Source: Miscanthus floridulus
Taxonomy: Eukaryota; Streptophyta; Magnoliopsida; Poales; Poaceae
Assembly: GCF_019320115.1 (NCBI RefSeq)
Contig: NC_089581.1
Span: forward strand, 72,962,101-73,026,100
Length of the DNA stretch: 64,000 nt
Direction of reading: 5' to 3'
Below the pieces are notes generated by a model. That model did not search any database. It was not told where the DNA came from and saw only the letters and a list, made by a program, of their open reading frames with translations. The position numbers and the translations under genes were made by a program. Positions 23,113 through 35,117 of this stretch are shown piece by piece. The number at the start of each line of letters is the position of its first letter. Within the stretch, counting starts at the first letter, position 1.

Positions 23113-24366
23113 GCTGACTAGGGCGTGGACTGGCGAATCTCGTTCCTTGATTGGCTTGCTCGAGGAGAGCTTCCTAGTGACAGGATCAAAGCCCGACAGC
23201 TTGCATGGTGAGCCAAGACTTACGTCCTCTGCAATGGCGAATTATACAGGCGAAGTCCCTCCGGTGTCCTTCAACGATGCATCACCACTGAGGCAGGCCA
23301 AGCCCTGCTTTGGGACTTGCACGCAGGGGCCTGCGGGCACCATGCGGCGCCTCGGACGCTCGTCGGAAATGCTTTCCACCAAGGGTTCTACTGGCCGACA
23401 GCGGTTGCCGACGCCACCAAGCTAGTACGCTCCTGCGAAGGATGCCAGTACTATGCTCAGTAGATGCACCTCCTAGCCCTGGCCCTCCAAACCATCCCCA
23501 TTACGTGGTCGTTCGCCGTGTGGGGGCTCGACATGGTCGGGCCTCTACAAAAGGCCCTCGGGGGCTACACCCATCTACTAGTAGCAATCGATAAGTTCTC
23601 CAAATGGATCGAGGCTCGTCCAATCAATTGAATCAAATCCGAGCAAGCAGTGTTGTTCTTCACTAACATTATCCACAGGTTCGGGGTCCCTAACACCATC
23701 ATCACTGACAACGGGACACGGTTCACCGCCAAAAAATTATTGATGTTCTATGATGACCACCACATCCGTGTGGCCTGGTCGGCCGTAGGACACCCAAGGA
23801 CCAACGACCAAGTAGAGCGTGCCAACGGCATGATCCTACAAGGCCTCAAGCCAAGAATTTACAATCGGTTGAGGAAGCTTGGCAAGAAATGGCTCGCCGA
23901 ACTCCCATTGGTCATCTGGAGCCTGAGGAACACTCCAAGCCGAGCCACGAGGTTCACGCCTTTCTTCCTGGTCTATGGGGCCAAGGCCATCCTCCCCACT
24001 GACTTAGAATATGGTTCCCCAAGGCTATAGGCCTATAATGAACAAAGCAACCGCACCACCCGAGAGGACGCCCTTGACCAACTGGAGGAAGCCCGAGATG
24101 TCACGCTGCTACACTCGGCTAAATACCAGCAAACCCTATGGCGCTATCAGGTCCGGTGCATCCGAAGACGAGACTTGAAGGTAGGCGAGCTGGTGTTGAG
24201 GCTGGCGCAGAGCAACAAGGGTCGCCACAAGCTGACCCCGCCATGGGAAGGACCATACATCATCGCCCAAGTGCTGAAGCTCAGAACCTACAAGCTAGCC
24301 AATGAGAAGGGCAAAATCTTCACCAACACTTGGAATATAGAACAACTACATCGCTTTTACCCTTAA
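23113..24366 (+). pseudogene. T2 integrase (broken)
   Basis: The zinc-binding domain is read from 23318 onward (LHAGACGHHAAPRTLVG, then CEGCQYY), with the HHCC residues present but a frame change or stop between pieces. The catalytic core has Asp in GLDMVGP, Asp in IITDNGTRF and Glu in NDQVERANG (23650-24030). The C-terminal domain (24175-24366) ends TNTWNIEQLHRFYP and TAA. It would insert the cDNA into the genome. TAG or TGA at 23110, 23209, 23461, 23629 and 24028 interrupt it. Confidence 0.85.
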
Positions 24367-24929
24367 AATTCCAAGCATTGTATATATTGTTTCTCGGAAT
24401 ACAATTGAAAAGCATTCTTTAGTTCTAATTTTTTGAGAATCCCCCCGAGCCTATCGTTGGTCTTGACAATACGATGACACTATAAGGGAGACTCAGCTCT
24501 GCCTCTGTAGAACCAAATCTCCCTCAGGGGCTAGATGGGGGATTCCCCCTAAGTCCCACGCACCATTTTTTAGTCATTTTTTGAAAAAATTCCTATGCCA
24601 AACCCTCTAGCACGCTCTGACGAATCGGTTGTGGAAAACCCAAGGACCAAAAGCCCATCTCTGGGCCAGAAGGCCGGTAGAGTCGCGAGATGGCCTAAGC
24701 CTCCAGGCTACGACACTCCCTCACCACCTTTCGCCTAGGGGACGGCTTAGGCTCCAAGGAGGTTTTTTGCAAAGAAACCAGATCAGAGACAACAAGAGGG
24801 TAGAGGCTCAGAAATACAAGACAAATGATTAAAGAAACATGAGTACTTTAAAAGAAAGGCCTCGATGGCCACAAGCGTTACGATACAAAGTTAATTCCTA
24901 CTCTATTTACATGGCCGCTTAGGCCCAGG
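24367..24929. other. T2 spacer between pol and antisense gene
   Basis: About 560 bp lying between two convergent stop codons (pol at 24366, antisense gene at 24930). AT-rich just after pol, then GC-rich. No frame or signal I can support. Confidence 0.5.
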
Positions 24930-27900
24930 TCAAGGCTCAGGACCTCCGGCATCGACAGACGGCGGGGGAGGGACCACCTCCTCTTCAAACAATGTTGCCA
25001 GTGCCATGCCAGGGCCTTTTGTCGCCTCCAACAGCTTCGTCACCACCTCGTCGGCCTCATCATCATCATCGGGCAAGACATAGCCATCGCTGATGGCTTG
25101 GAGGTCAACACCGACGTAGTGCGAGGCGATGACGGCCAGTGCGCGCTTGACGCCCGTATGTAGCGCTCCTCAGAGCCGCTCACGCACTTGACCGCTTAGT
25201 GCAATCAGATAGCTCCCAAGGGAGCTACCTGACTGAACCCCCTCGACCACCAGGGCATCACAGGTGGCACGAATGGCACCCTTTAGCGTGTCGTGCTCCT
25301 TGATCTTGGTCTCGAGCACCGTTTGCACCGCGACAGAAGCCTCGGCGGCCCGGGTGACCTCCGCCTCTGACTCTACACCATAGGAAATGGAATGGGGTTG
25401 AGCGAGAGGAAAAACAAGCCAAATAAGGACGGAAGCCTACGGAACTCACCCTTGGCCTTCTGCTCCCAGTGTCAGGCCTCAACCCAAGAGGCCTCGACTT
25501 CCTCCTTCCATCGTAGGGCTTTGGCCTGGGAAATGATGGCCTCCTCCTTTAGGCGCTGGGCCTCGACCTGAGAAGCCTTGGCTGCCCTAGAAGCTTCACT
25601 CCCCAGCTCTATGTCACATCAGGAAGTTAGGGAGCGAACATAAGAAAAAGAGAATAAAACAAGGGGACTAGGACTCACCCTCAGCCTTTCCCCTCCAAAC
25701 CACAGCCTCGGTTTGCGAGGCCTCAGCCGCTGCAAGGGCCTCATCCAAAGCACTTTTTGTCAGCTGGTGCGCACTCTGTTCTGCTCCTAGCTGCCCAGCA
25801 AGAGCCTTGCCCGAGGCCGTGGCTTCTTTGGCTCGAGACTTGAAGGCATCCCGATCACTGGCCATGCAGGTGAGTTCCTCCTCCAACTCCTTGACCCATG
25901 CCGCCAGAGGGGCAACCTGCTCCTGGGTCGTGACCACCTCGACCTTCGCATTGGCACAACGAAGCCGGAGGTCCTCCACCTCTACGCTCTGCACCGATAG
26001 GAGCTCATTCGCGCCAGCAAGAAGGCCTTTCTGCCGCTGAAGCTGGTCCCAGACGTCCCTCTCCCACCAAAGAAAGACTGACTTCCCAAGGGACCGGGTC
26101 TCGAGCTCCTGGGAGAAATAGAACAAGGGTCAATCCCTAAAAAGAAAACTCGGGAAAAGACCACCACGTAAGAAAAGAAAGCACAAACCTAGGCGACTCC
26201 GGGCAGATCATTGGCCACCATAGACAGCGCCGTCCGTAGTGACCGCTCCACCAGCTGGAGGTACTGCTCGAACGTGTCCCAGCGACTACCCTTGGTCGCG
26301 TTCTTGAGGGCAAATAGAGGCTCTGCCTCAGGATCATCCTGGCTTTGCCACAGGACATGCGGGTGATTCCACCCGTGGAGCTCGGGTCGCACCCGCGCGA
26401 GGGCCGAGCTTCCCTCGCCTGGGGTCAGAACTGGCTATTCCACGGCCCTAGCCACCTCGGCGTCCGCCATCTCCTATGCCCGGGAAGTATCATCAGAGGA
26501 GATCGGAAGGACCTCAATCTCCTGGGCGCTCTCCCACAACGACGGCGGGCCTTGAACCAAGGGTGCCACCGAGGCCACCGCTGCCTTTGTCTCCACTTCC
26601 TGGACCAACGGCCTCACCGCGATCATGTCAGCCTTGGTGGTCCTAGGGGCTCCGGCCTCCGCCATCGTGGCCTCGGTGGTCCCAGGGGCTCTGGCCTCCA
26701 CCATCATGGCCTTGGTGGTCCTGGGGGCTCTGGCCCCTACCACCGTGGCCTCGGTGGTCGCGGGGGCTCCAGTGCCCACCATAGCGGCCTCGATGGTCCT
26801 AGGCGCCTCGGCCTCCGTCGCCCCGGCATGCAAAACCTTGGGGACCTCAATCCCGGTGGCCTCGGCGGCCAAAGGAACCTCGGCCTCATCTGACCCATGG
26901 GCCTCGCCATCGCGGGGCAGAGGCGCTCCCTCCCCCTCCTGTGTTAGGGCCGCCTCGGCAGCCCCTCCTTGGGTGGCTGGCTCCTTCGGGTTGGCCCTCG
27001 CCGATGCCGCACCACGTTGTAGGGCGGCTTGCGCCTCTGCCACCCAGTGGGCGGTAGAGCCGGGGTTAACCTTGAGCGCTTTTAGGGGCGCCAAGGTAGG
27101 CACCTCCATAGGTCACTTTTGGCTAAGGACAAAAAGTTTACAGGGTTAGCACAAGACAAAAGAACAAACGGAAAGCACTGCGACTCCACCAAAAATACAC
27201 CTACCTCGAGCAGGGCGACAACCGCTTCGGCACGATGACCCTTGTCTGCAAAGGCGATGGCAGTGGCAGAGGCACGACCTCCATGTTCATCGGCGCCGGT
27301 TGGTCCTTAATGGACCCCGGTGCCCCCTCAGTCCTCTGCGGGGGTAGTTGCGTCGCCACCGCCGTCACCTACTCCACCGCAGCCGCCGAGCCCACCGGGC
27401 TGACGGCATGTTTGCCCAACGCCCATGCCTCGGGCATGTCGGCCTCAGCCCTAGAGCGGGCAATTGCCAACCCTGAGTCGGCTCCTCCTCCTCCTCTTAG
27501 GAGCGCCGAGATGCTGGCCGACGCCCCGGGCACTGTCTCCCCTATGTTAGGGAGATGGTCCAGGGGACCCCGCCCCATCTCGCCCTCGCCATCCCCATCT
27601 GAGGCATCCGTCGATATCGACAGCGATAGGGACTCCTCCAACGGGAGGCCATCCTTCCTTTGCTGCCAGCGGCGCTTATCCAGTTCCTCGCGCACGAGGA
27701 TCTTCTTCGTGCGCTTCACCGCCTTGATGTCCTTCTGCTTTTTCTGTGCCTCGGCGTGCACCCGGTTGATCGCCCGCCGCCTCGCGTCCTTGGGAACGGG
27801 CGGCGGAGAGGCACGCACGTCCCTCATCCCCTGCGGGAACGGTGAATGTGCATAAGGGAACGAGAAGTAAGGAGAAACGGAGGAGGCTTGGGGGCTGCAG

Positions 27901-28887
27901 CGGCGTGCGACTTACCAGCGAAAGGAACCCTCGCGATGGGCGCATTGTGATGGGGGTCAGGTTGCCACCCCTCAGCTTTGCCTCCACCGTCTCCCCCACC
28001 TGGCGAAGAATTTCTTCATCGGAAAGGGCGGAGGACATCTAGATGCCCTCGTTTGGCTCGCCCGACCTCATCTCGAACAGGCGCCGCCGCTGAGTCATCA
28101 GCGGCAGCACCCTCCGGTGGTGGAAGGCAGCCACGACCATGGCCATAGTAAGGACACGGCCTAGTAGCCTCTCCAGCCCCTCTAGAAGCGGCTGTAGCTT
28201 GGGCTAATCCTCCCTCAGGACGCCATACTTCCACCTCTCTGGGCAGCTCCCCACAATCCGCCCAGTGTAGGGGGGAAGTCCTCTGTCGTTGTTGCGAAGA
28301 TAGAACCAGCTCGTGTACCATCGATGATTAGATGACACGAGCTAGGTCGGGATGTAGAGGTGCTGGCGGTCCTGACACACTTGGAGAGTGCAGCCGCCAG
28401 CCCTCACCACTTTCCTCATGCCCGACGTGCCTGTTGGCTTAGTGGTGTGCCCCACCCGAAAGAGATTGAGCCACAACTCCCAATGGGGAGCAATCCCCAA
28501 GTACCCCTCGCAGACAGCGATGAAGATGGCCGCCTGCGCGATGGAGTTGGGGTTGAAGTTGTGGAGCTCCATGCCATAGTAGTGCGGGAGCGCCCGCATG
28601 AACCAATCTGCCGGAACGCTAAGGCCGCGCTCGTGAAAGGAGACGAAGCTCACGATGTAACCGTCACAAGGCCTCGGCTCTGGCTCGCCTGATGGAGCGA
28701 TCCACTCTGGCCTATTGGGGTCCGTCACCGGACGAAGGAGTCCGCCATCGATGAGCAACTGAAGCATCTCCATGGTGACATCAGATGGATCCCAAGGGTC
28801 CGCCTCGATGACAATGATGTCGCCAGCCATGAGTGCGGTGGAGGGTTCAAATGCGGTGGTGAGTTTCTCTCTCTCTCCCTGGCTCAC
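24930..28887 (-). pseudogene. T2 antisense gene: six exons, putative gypsy-type transposon domain protein
   Basis: Opposite in strand to gag-pol. Exons by splice sites and phase: 28887-27916, 27830-27205, 27122-26189, 26108-25679, 25608-25450, 25372-24930. All five introns are 70-85 bp with GT...AG, and the frame passes every junction without a shift, giving about 1187 codons. Exon 1 carries the domain catalogued as a putative gypsy-type transposon protein (FHERGLSVPADWFMRALPHY, CEGYLGIAPHWELW). Exon 2 is charged, exon 3 is Ala/Pro/Glu-rich, exons 4-6 look coiled-coil (Glu/Ala/Lys). Ten nonsense codons (seven TAG, three TGA, no TAA), for example 28342, 28204, 27369, 26474, 26189 and 25472, kill this copy. 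Function is unknown; accessory genes in this position are known in Grande-like elements. Confidence 0.75.
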
Positions 28888-29270
28888 CCTTCTCCCTTCT
28901 TCCCGACTCCCGCTGCTCTAGCGACGGCTCGATGGGGGCAGAACTAACGCAGGCAAGGTGAGGTGAGGAAGGGCGGGGCTCGTTGCGTATTTATGCAGGG
29001 TAAAGGCGAAATGGACGGGCGATGAAATTGGGGAAGTTTCCCTCGGATCTGGTGTGGTTAACCGCGATCTGATTTTACCGCCCACGTGCCCACCTTTTTC
29101 TCATTAATTGCGGGAACATTTATGTCCCATCCACCACGTCACGCCCAACCGCTGTGGCAGCCGGCGTCATTCTATCTCCCCAGAAAACCGCCTCAAAAGG
29201 CGCACCAGCCGTTGCTGAGCCGATGGGGAAGATATTCCCCCCGCCCTATTCCTTTCAGATGAAGGAACCG
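28888..29270. other. T2 region upstream of the antisense gene
   Basis: About 380 bp 5' of the antisense ATG (28887), so it should hold that gene's promoter. On the minus strand TGCATAAATACGCAACGAG near 28985-29003 contains CATAAATA, a TATA-like box about 110 bp upstream of the ATG. No other gene is seen. The plus-strand frame at 29154-29384 has no family resemblance. Confidence 0.35.
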
Positions 29271-29279
29271 AGCGCTGAG

Positions 29280-30830
29280 CCTATTATGGTCCAGGGGTTC
29301 GAAGGCTGGGCCCCTAGGGGTTTCGATAGCTGCCCCAGGGCAATAGAGTCAGGGACAACCACGGGTGAGCCCACATGGGGCTAAGGCCCAAGCAAGCAAA
29401 ATGCTTGGGACGCCCTAAGTCGTGTCCGAGATCGATAGGGAGGTCTTCGAATGGGATCCCATCATAGGGAGGCGCCGAGCCACCAAGGCCCAGCAAACGG
29501 CCTCGGCACCCACTAGAGAAACCCTCTGGTACTCTTGGAGTGCGTCTCTAGACCACTAGCTATCCCCTAGCGAATGGGGCATGGGCCTCCACTCGGACTT
29601 ACCCGATAACAGCTCACCGAAAGTGCCATCGCTCGTGCCCCCCGAGGGTAGCCTAGCACATTCCACCCCTCCTTCCGAGCAAAAAGGAAGCGTGAGGGTC
29701 ATACAAAAAGCTAGGGGAACCCCTGATGGACCTCTTGCTCCATGCAGAGGCTAGGGGGCTCTTCCTACAACTTTGTCGAGACCTAGCGACCCTGGCTCGT
29801 ACTCGAGGGGTCTCGACAAAACAACCCCTCCTTCTGAGCGAAAAGGAAGCGCGAGGGTCATACAAAAAGCTAGGGGAGCTCCTGATGGCCCTCTCGCTCC
29901 ATGCAGAGGCTAGGGAGCCCTTCCTGTAGATATGCCAAGACCCTGCGACCCAGGCTCGCACCCAAAGGGACCTCGACAAACAAACCCTCACGCGCGAGGG
30001 GCGTACAAAAAGCCAGGGGAACTCCCGATGGCCCTCTCGCTCCATGCAAAGGCTAGGGGGCTGTTCCTACAACCTTGCTGAGACCTAGCGGCCCAGGCTC
30101 ATGCCTGAATGGGCTCGGCAAACAACCCCTCCGTCCGAACGAAAAGGATATGTGAGGGTCAAATGAAAAAGCCAGGGGGACCCCTGACCGCCCTCTCACT
30201 CTGGGCAGAGGCTCGGGGGCTCCTCCTGCACCCAAGACAAAGACAAACGACCTAAGCCCACGCTGGAAGTTTCGTTACAAACACGATAAAGGGCACTGAG
30301 CCCGTTACAGTCTAGGGGTTCGAAGGCTGGGCCCCCTAAGGTTTCAACAGCCGCCCCAAGGCAATAGAGTCAGGGACGACTATGGGCGAGCCCACATATG
30401 GCCAAGGCCTGAGCAAACAATCGCTCGGGACATCCTAAGTCATGTCTGAGACTGGCAGGGAGGTCTCCGAATGGGATCCCACCGTAGGGAGGCACCAAGC
30501 CACCAGGGCCCAGCGAACGACCTCAGCACCCACTAGAGAAACCCTTCGGTACTCTTGGAGCATGTCTCTGGACCACTAGCCGTCCCCTAGCGAACAGGGC
30601 ATGGGCCTCTACTCGGACTTACCCGATAACAGCTCACCAGAAGTGCCACCACTCATGCCCACCGAGGGTAGCCTAACACATTTCACCCCTCCTTCCGAGC
30701 GAAAAGGAAGCATGAGGGCCACACAAAAAGTCAGGGGCACCCTTGATTGCCCTCTTGCTTCATGCACAGGCTAGGGGGCTCTCCCTTCAACCTTGTCGAA
30801 ACCCCGCGACCCAAACTCATACTTGTGGGC
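29280..30830 (+). repeat. T2 3' tandem/direct repeats
   Basis: Two levels. A block from about 29280 to 29800 recurs about 1020 bp later at 30300-30820 (GGGGTTCGAAGGCTGGGCCC at 29294 and 30315; CCCCTCCTTCCGAGC at 29666 and 30686). Inside the first block a unit of about 150-160 bp, with CCCCTCC-TCCGA-CGAAAAGGA and a 'tccatgcagaggctaggggg'-like end, repeats at about 29666, 29825, 29975 and 30126. No protein frame persists through the copies. Tandem arrays next to the 3' LTR are common in Tat elements. Confidence 0.75.
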
Positions 30831-31036
30831 TCGGCAAATACGATAAAAACTTCTCACTCAAACATGAAAAAAGCCCCTAGAGGAGTAAATCCACTCCTCT
30901 AGGGCCTCGGGGGCTACACCCGGCGGGTGCGCTCATGCGCACCCATCAAAACCTCAAAAAGCAAAACACAATCCCAACAGGAGTGGCTGCAAGCCAAGTC
31001 TCGACAAACCCTCAGGAAGAGTGCTCGCACTCCCCC

Positions 31037-31053
31037 TAAGGCTCGGGGGCTAC
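31037..31053 (+). other. T2 polypurine tract region
   Basis: TAAGGCTCGGGGGCTAC immediately precedes the 3' LTR start TGTCGGG at 31054. The G-run is short and interrupted. It is the expected site of plus-strand priming. Confidence 0.6.
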
Positions 31054-32311
31054 TGTCGGGTACTATAGAACGAGGTACCCCGAGCGTACACCAAAAGAGT
31101 CACTTAAACCCTATCAACAACAAAGCCAGAGGGTAGGCCGTGGGTTCACCCCCGGCCCTGTTCGAACCCATTGGCTCTCCGCCTTGCCTGAAGCCTCGCA
31201 CGGGAGGTCTCTACGCCCTGACAAATCTCCACCTCACGCGAGGCCTCTCGCGGGAGGTCTCGGCAAGGAGCCCAATCTTCGTCCTGCCCGAGGCCCCGCG
31301 CGCACAGCCTCGAACAAGATAGCGATTCTCCATATCGCTCGAGGATGGCTTGTTAATAGCCCATCGCTCCCGCCTTGACCAGTCTTCCCAATAGCGTGTC
31401 ACGTCCCATTAATGCGCCAACCACTCCTGCGATCTCAGCCGGATGACGGCTCGACACCACGGGGTGGCCAATGGGATAAGGAGTCACATCAACACCATAC
31501 CGGCTAAGACAAGGCATGGTGGGGATTACCGGCCACTGTGTTCTAGCGCTGTGCCCACGATCAGCGCTAGCGCTACGCTATGCCCTGTAACACCCACCCC
31601 GAAGACAACATGGCCAGACCGACCGCTCCCTACGAGCCTCGGCACCCTACATCAGGGCCTCGGCCATCTCGAGATTCATGTCTGCCAAGACCCCCACCAT
31701 GGTTCGGCCTCGGCACCAACCTAGCCTAGGTTTCGTGCGCCGACAATCTACAGCGACCCGCACGTCGACCGCCGCACTCGCTTCGAGGTAGCCCTAGAGC
31801 TCCCATGATGCATAGGATCAGATGTGACTAGCACGTCGCTCCAGCGCTTTAAGGATAGACCACTCCGACAACCACGCAGCCATAGGAACAGGCTACAGGG
31901 CTTGGACAGGCCGCCTCCATTCGCACAACACCGTATAGTTAGCACATGTACTACCCTTGTCCTCTCTTCAACTATAAAAGGAAAGGACTTGGGCCATTTC
32001 TGGGGAGAGGGCACACGCACCCACTGAAGTAACACGCACACTCCCCTGCTGCTTGAGAGCAATGTCTCAAGCAGTCCGCATCACTCCACGTCGAGACCTG
32101 GGACTAGCTCCCTCTCTCACCCAGCTTGTAACCCCCTACTACAAGCACTTCGGTGCAAGGAATACAAGATCAATCTCTTGAACTGGATGTCAAGCACTGA
32201 TTGCCCGAACTAGTATAAACCTTGTGTCTCTTTACATCACCATCCGGGATCGGGAACACGTAGTACAAATTTACGAGTTGGTTGAGGATCCCCCAGTCCA
32301 AAACAGTGACA
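31054..32311 (+). repeat. T2 3' LTR
   Basis: Starts TGTCGGGTACTATAGAACGA and ends CAGTGACA. Followed by CATAG (32312-32316), the right copy of the target duplication. Pairs with 16551-17881. TATA box at 31973-31979. Confidence 0.92.
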
Positions 32312-34312
32312 CATAGATAGCTACTGAATCACCTTGAGATGATTACAATAAAGTTGTAGACAATTTTATAAGGTTTCCATAAAGTCCAATACCATGTTAT
32401 TTGGGTGTATAAAACTCCAGTTATGGTGAAAATAAGTAGTTGGTGTCTTGTAGCCCAGAAAATACTAAATAGGTGTTTGTTAAATTACTAGAGATGACAT
32501 ATGCACCTACTCAGTCAAAGAATGTTAATCTTGTAATCACCCAAATACCTTGTTGTGAAGGACATTTATGTTTATGAATCATATCATATCATCCATATCA
32601 TTACCATGCATTCTTGTATCTTATTTTGCGCTCATGCATATAGGATCGCTAGACGGAATCACACTATTGGAGTTTGAGGTAGAGGAGGAGGAGAATCAGG
32701 AGGCACCATAGTAGGTAGCCGTGAAAGCAAGGAGTAGGATCCTAAGGAATTAACGGAGTGCCCCGATCACAGGCCTACCTCCTTTCTGAAAGGCAAGCCC
32801 TGGAGCATTCTAAGCCTCCTATGTTTTTACAAATATCACTTGAGTCATTTATGTTTGATGCATTAGGTTATAAGAGTTGGTTGGAAACACTTGATGCATA
32901 GAACTACCTTGTCTAGAAATATACCTTGAACCCTATGTAGGTCCAGGATCGAACATATGCTTAGACATGCTTAGACCGGTAGAAGTCGGGTGATTTCCTA
33001 TCACCTGCGAGATATAGGTGGATACCAAAGCACAGTTGGCTATATTTGCTATCATGGAAAATAACCATGGGGTGTTATTAAGTGGTGACCAGGTGGGAAC
33101 TTATATGCAATGGTGTTGGTTTGGTTATGTTGGTCCTGTTAGTGTCTATTAAGGATCGTATTGTTGTTGGCGCTTCTATCAAGATTGAACGCATGTCTCT
33201 CACTTAGCTGGTCGAATAACTCATTCCGACCACGAAGCCGAGTAGCTCAACTCAGGCCGGGCCTCATTCTATTAGAGTGCGCACTCTAGATGGTAGTAAG
33301 GATATGTGGGAAGCCAGAAATGAGATCAAGGGAGGCCGGGCCTGAATGTCCTGGCAACTAGTAGTCCCTAGTTGTGCGGCGCTGATTGAACCCATGAAAT
33401 GTGTACCTGAGTTGTACCAAAGGTGACCCAACATGGCCCCGATGGGGGAAGTGTGGGTTTGCGTTAGGAATAACTGCCTAGCTGGTTGCAACCGATTCAA
33501 ATCGCCGTCTCTCCCAGATAGTGAGAAACTCAACTAGTCCCAGCATCATAGTAACTGGACTATGGAATTTGATGGTTATATTGGACAGGGGAATGCTACA
33601 CTGGCTATGGTTATTATTGTGATGCTACATAATGATATATCACATGTTTGGCATATGTTAGTTGTTAATCTATAGGTGAATAGCTATAATTAACTTGATA
33701 CCTGAATTATAAAATGTATAGTTGAACTAGTGGCTTTTTATGCAAAATATTGTCAAACTAGCTTCACTTATAAAGCCTTGCATGATCCTTGGAGTCACAT
33801 TATTTTTGGTTTATGATGGATATGTCTAGCTGAGTACCTTCTTATACTAAGGGTTTATTTCCCCACTTGTTGCAGATAAAACAGACTATCATGGATATTG
33901 TAAGAACTGCTTCTGTCCTGCCGTGGATGAGGAGTAGGCCCTGGGTAGGGCACTTCTCATTAAATCCTTTATGATGCTTTTATGGGTTGTGATCATAAAC
34001 TGGCAAAGTATCTAAATGATGGTGTGAGATGTTTGTTTCAAACTATATTTGCTTCTGCTATTGCTTCATTTGAACTTGGTTTGTAATAACTTTAATTATA
34101 CTCTGATGTATGGTGAGGTAATTGTGAACTTTATGTAATATGTGATAGGTATGTTGAATCATGTACGATCTTGGTTGTATGTTGGAGATGAATAAGACCC
34201 TTCATGGTACTCAATAGACTACCGGGTTTATATGGGCTCAAGTATGACAGTGCGATCATTTCGGTGGTTGCCATTGTGCTTGTGCTCTTATAAATTTGTC
34301 GGTTCTGTCACA
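32312..34312 (+). repeat. Element B 5' LTR, right part
   Basis: Resumes B's LTR after T2, starting with the duplicated CATAG. The section 33270-34312 is nearly the same as 43252-44290 of the 3' LTR. The section 32317-33265 has no partner in the shortened 3' LTR but resembles element A's LTR (for example AAAGGCAAGCCCTGGAGCAT at 32799 and, reversed, in A near 6640). Ends TCTGTCACA just before the primer binding site. Confidence 0.82.
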
Positions 34313-34314
34313 GC

Positions 34315-34326
34315 TGGTATTAGAGC
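34315..34326 (+). other. Element B primer binding site (initiator Met tRNA type)
   Basis: TGGTATTAGAGC two bases after the LTR. It differs by one base from TGGTATCAGAGC, the usual initiator-methionine tRNA site of many plant LTR elements. It fixes the LTR right border at 34312. Confidence 0.85.
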
Positions 34327-35117
34327 AAGATTTAACATTATTTGCCACATGTGTATTTAAAACAAAGGTTTTTGTTTTCTAAAACTAGTTTTTGGCAACT
34401 TATAGTTATATATATAGGTGCGCCCAGTTAAGGATTTCATGTGTCTAAATAAGTACTAACATGGGGGTTTTTATTTTCGTCGTCCATATGATGTGCTATT
34501 GTATGGATGCATTCACTTGAGTAGTAATGTATGGATCAAATACCTCTACGCCCAAGGTAAGATGATGAGTGGCATGATAGCAAGATGTGAGCGTGCGGTC
34601 TAAGGGGAGAGGTAGTTTTGATACTAAAGTATATATATGTCGCATATATATACGGAGGTATTTAATTGTGGGTTAGCTTTGATACGCTATATATGCATAC
34701 TTATATGTATATATAGGACATATTTACTTTTGGGTAGCTTTGATACAAAAGTATATATATATGAGTATATATATATGGTAGTACTTAGCTTACAACCTAC
34801 AGCCCAGATGTTCATTTCTGTAGATATAATTGTGGGGCTAGGCTGAAATGAAATTCTTGTGCAGGTACGCTAAAAACGAAATGTGTAGCCCGACTAGTTA
34901 TGTTATTTATGAGAGAACGTATGTATGCCACCATGTATGCCGCTAGAAGTTTCAATTTTCCTAAATTTGTGAGGACGTATGGAACGTGCATGCATCATGA
35001 TAAATCATTCATTACATACTTGCATTGTTCCTCCCCTTATAAGTTTCTTATTTGGTTAAGTAACTCTTTTTCTATTATAATGTTGTTTTTATGAGAGTTG
35101 CACCATTTTTGCTGCAG
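34327..35117. other. Element B leader, AT-rich
   Basis: About 790 bp between primer binding site and orf0. Contains TA-rich stretches (34625-34790), with GGGTTAGCTTTGATACG (34669) recurring as GGGTAGCTTTGATACA (34732). No convincing frame. Probably untranslated leader. Confidence 0.5.

Larger units (their letters stand above)
16551..32311 (+). mobile_element. T2: structurally complete Tat-type Ty3/gypsy element (15.8 kb)
   Basis: Two LTRs (16551-17881 and 31054-32311) flank gag, protease, RT, RNase H, a second RNase H, integrase, an antisense gene and a repeat-rich 3' region. A 5-bp target duplication CATAG (16546-16550 and 32312-32316) proves one insertion event into B's 5' LTR. Ends are TG...TA (5' LTR) and TG...CA (3' LTR). 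Over the first 110 aligned LTR positions I count nine differences, all transitions, so the insertion is not recent. The layout with gag-pol on one strand and a spliced gene on the other downstream of pol is that of the Tat/Grande/RIRE2 group. All long frames carry nonsense codons. Confidence 0.93.

Noticed and set aside
26345..27855. Long plus-strand frames at 26345-26893, 26625-27149 and 27235-27855
   Set aside because: They are complements of the exons of the minus-strand spliced gene, which has consistent splice sites and phase.
29280..30830. CRISPR-like array
   Set aside because: Repeat units are about 150 bp and 1 kb without regular unique spacers, and the DNA is plant nuclear. These are retroelement tandem repeats.
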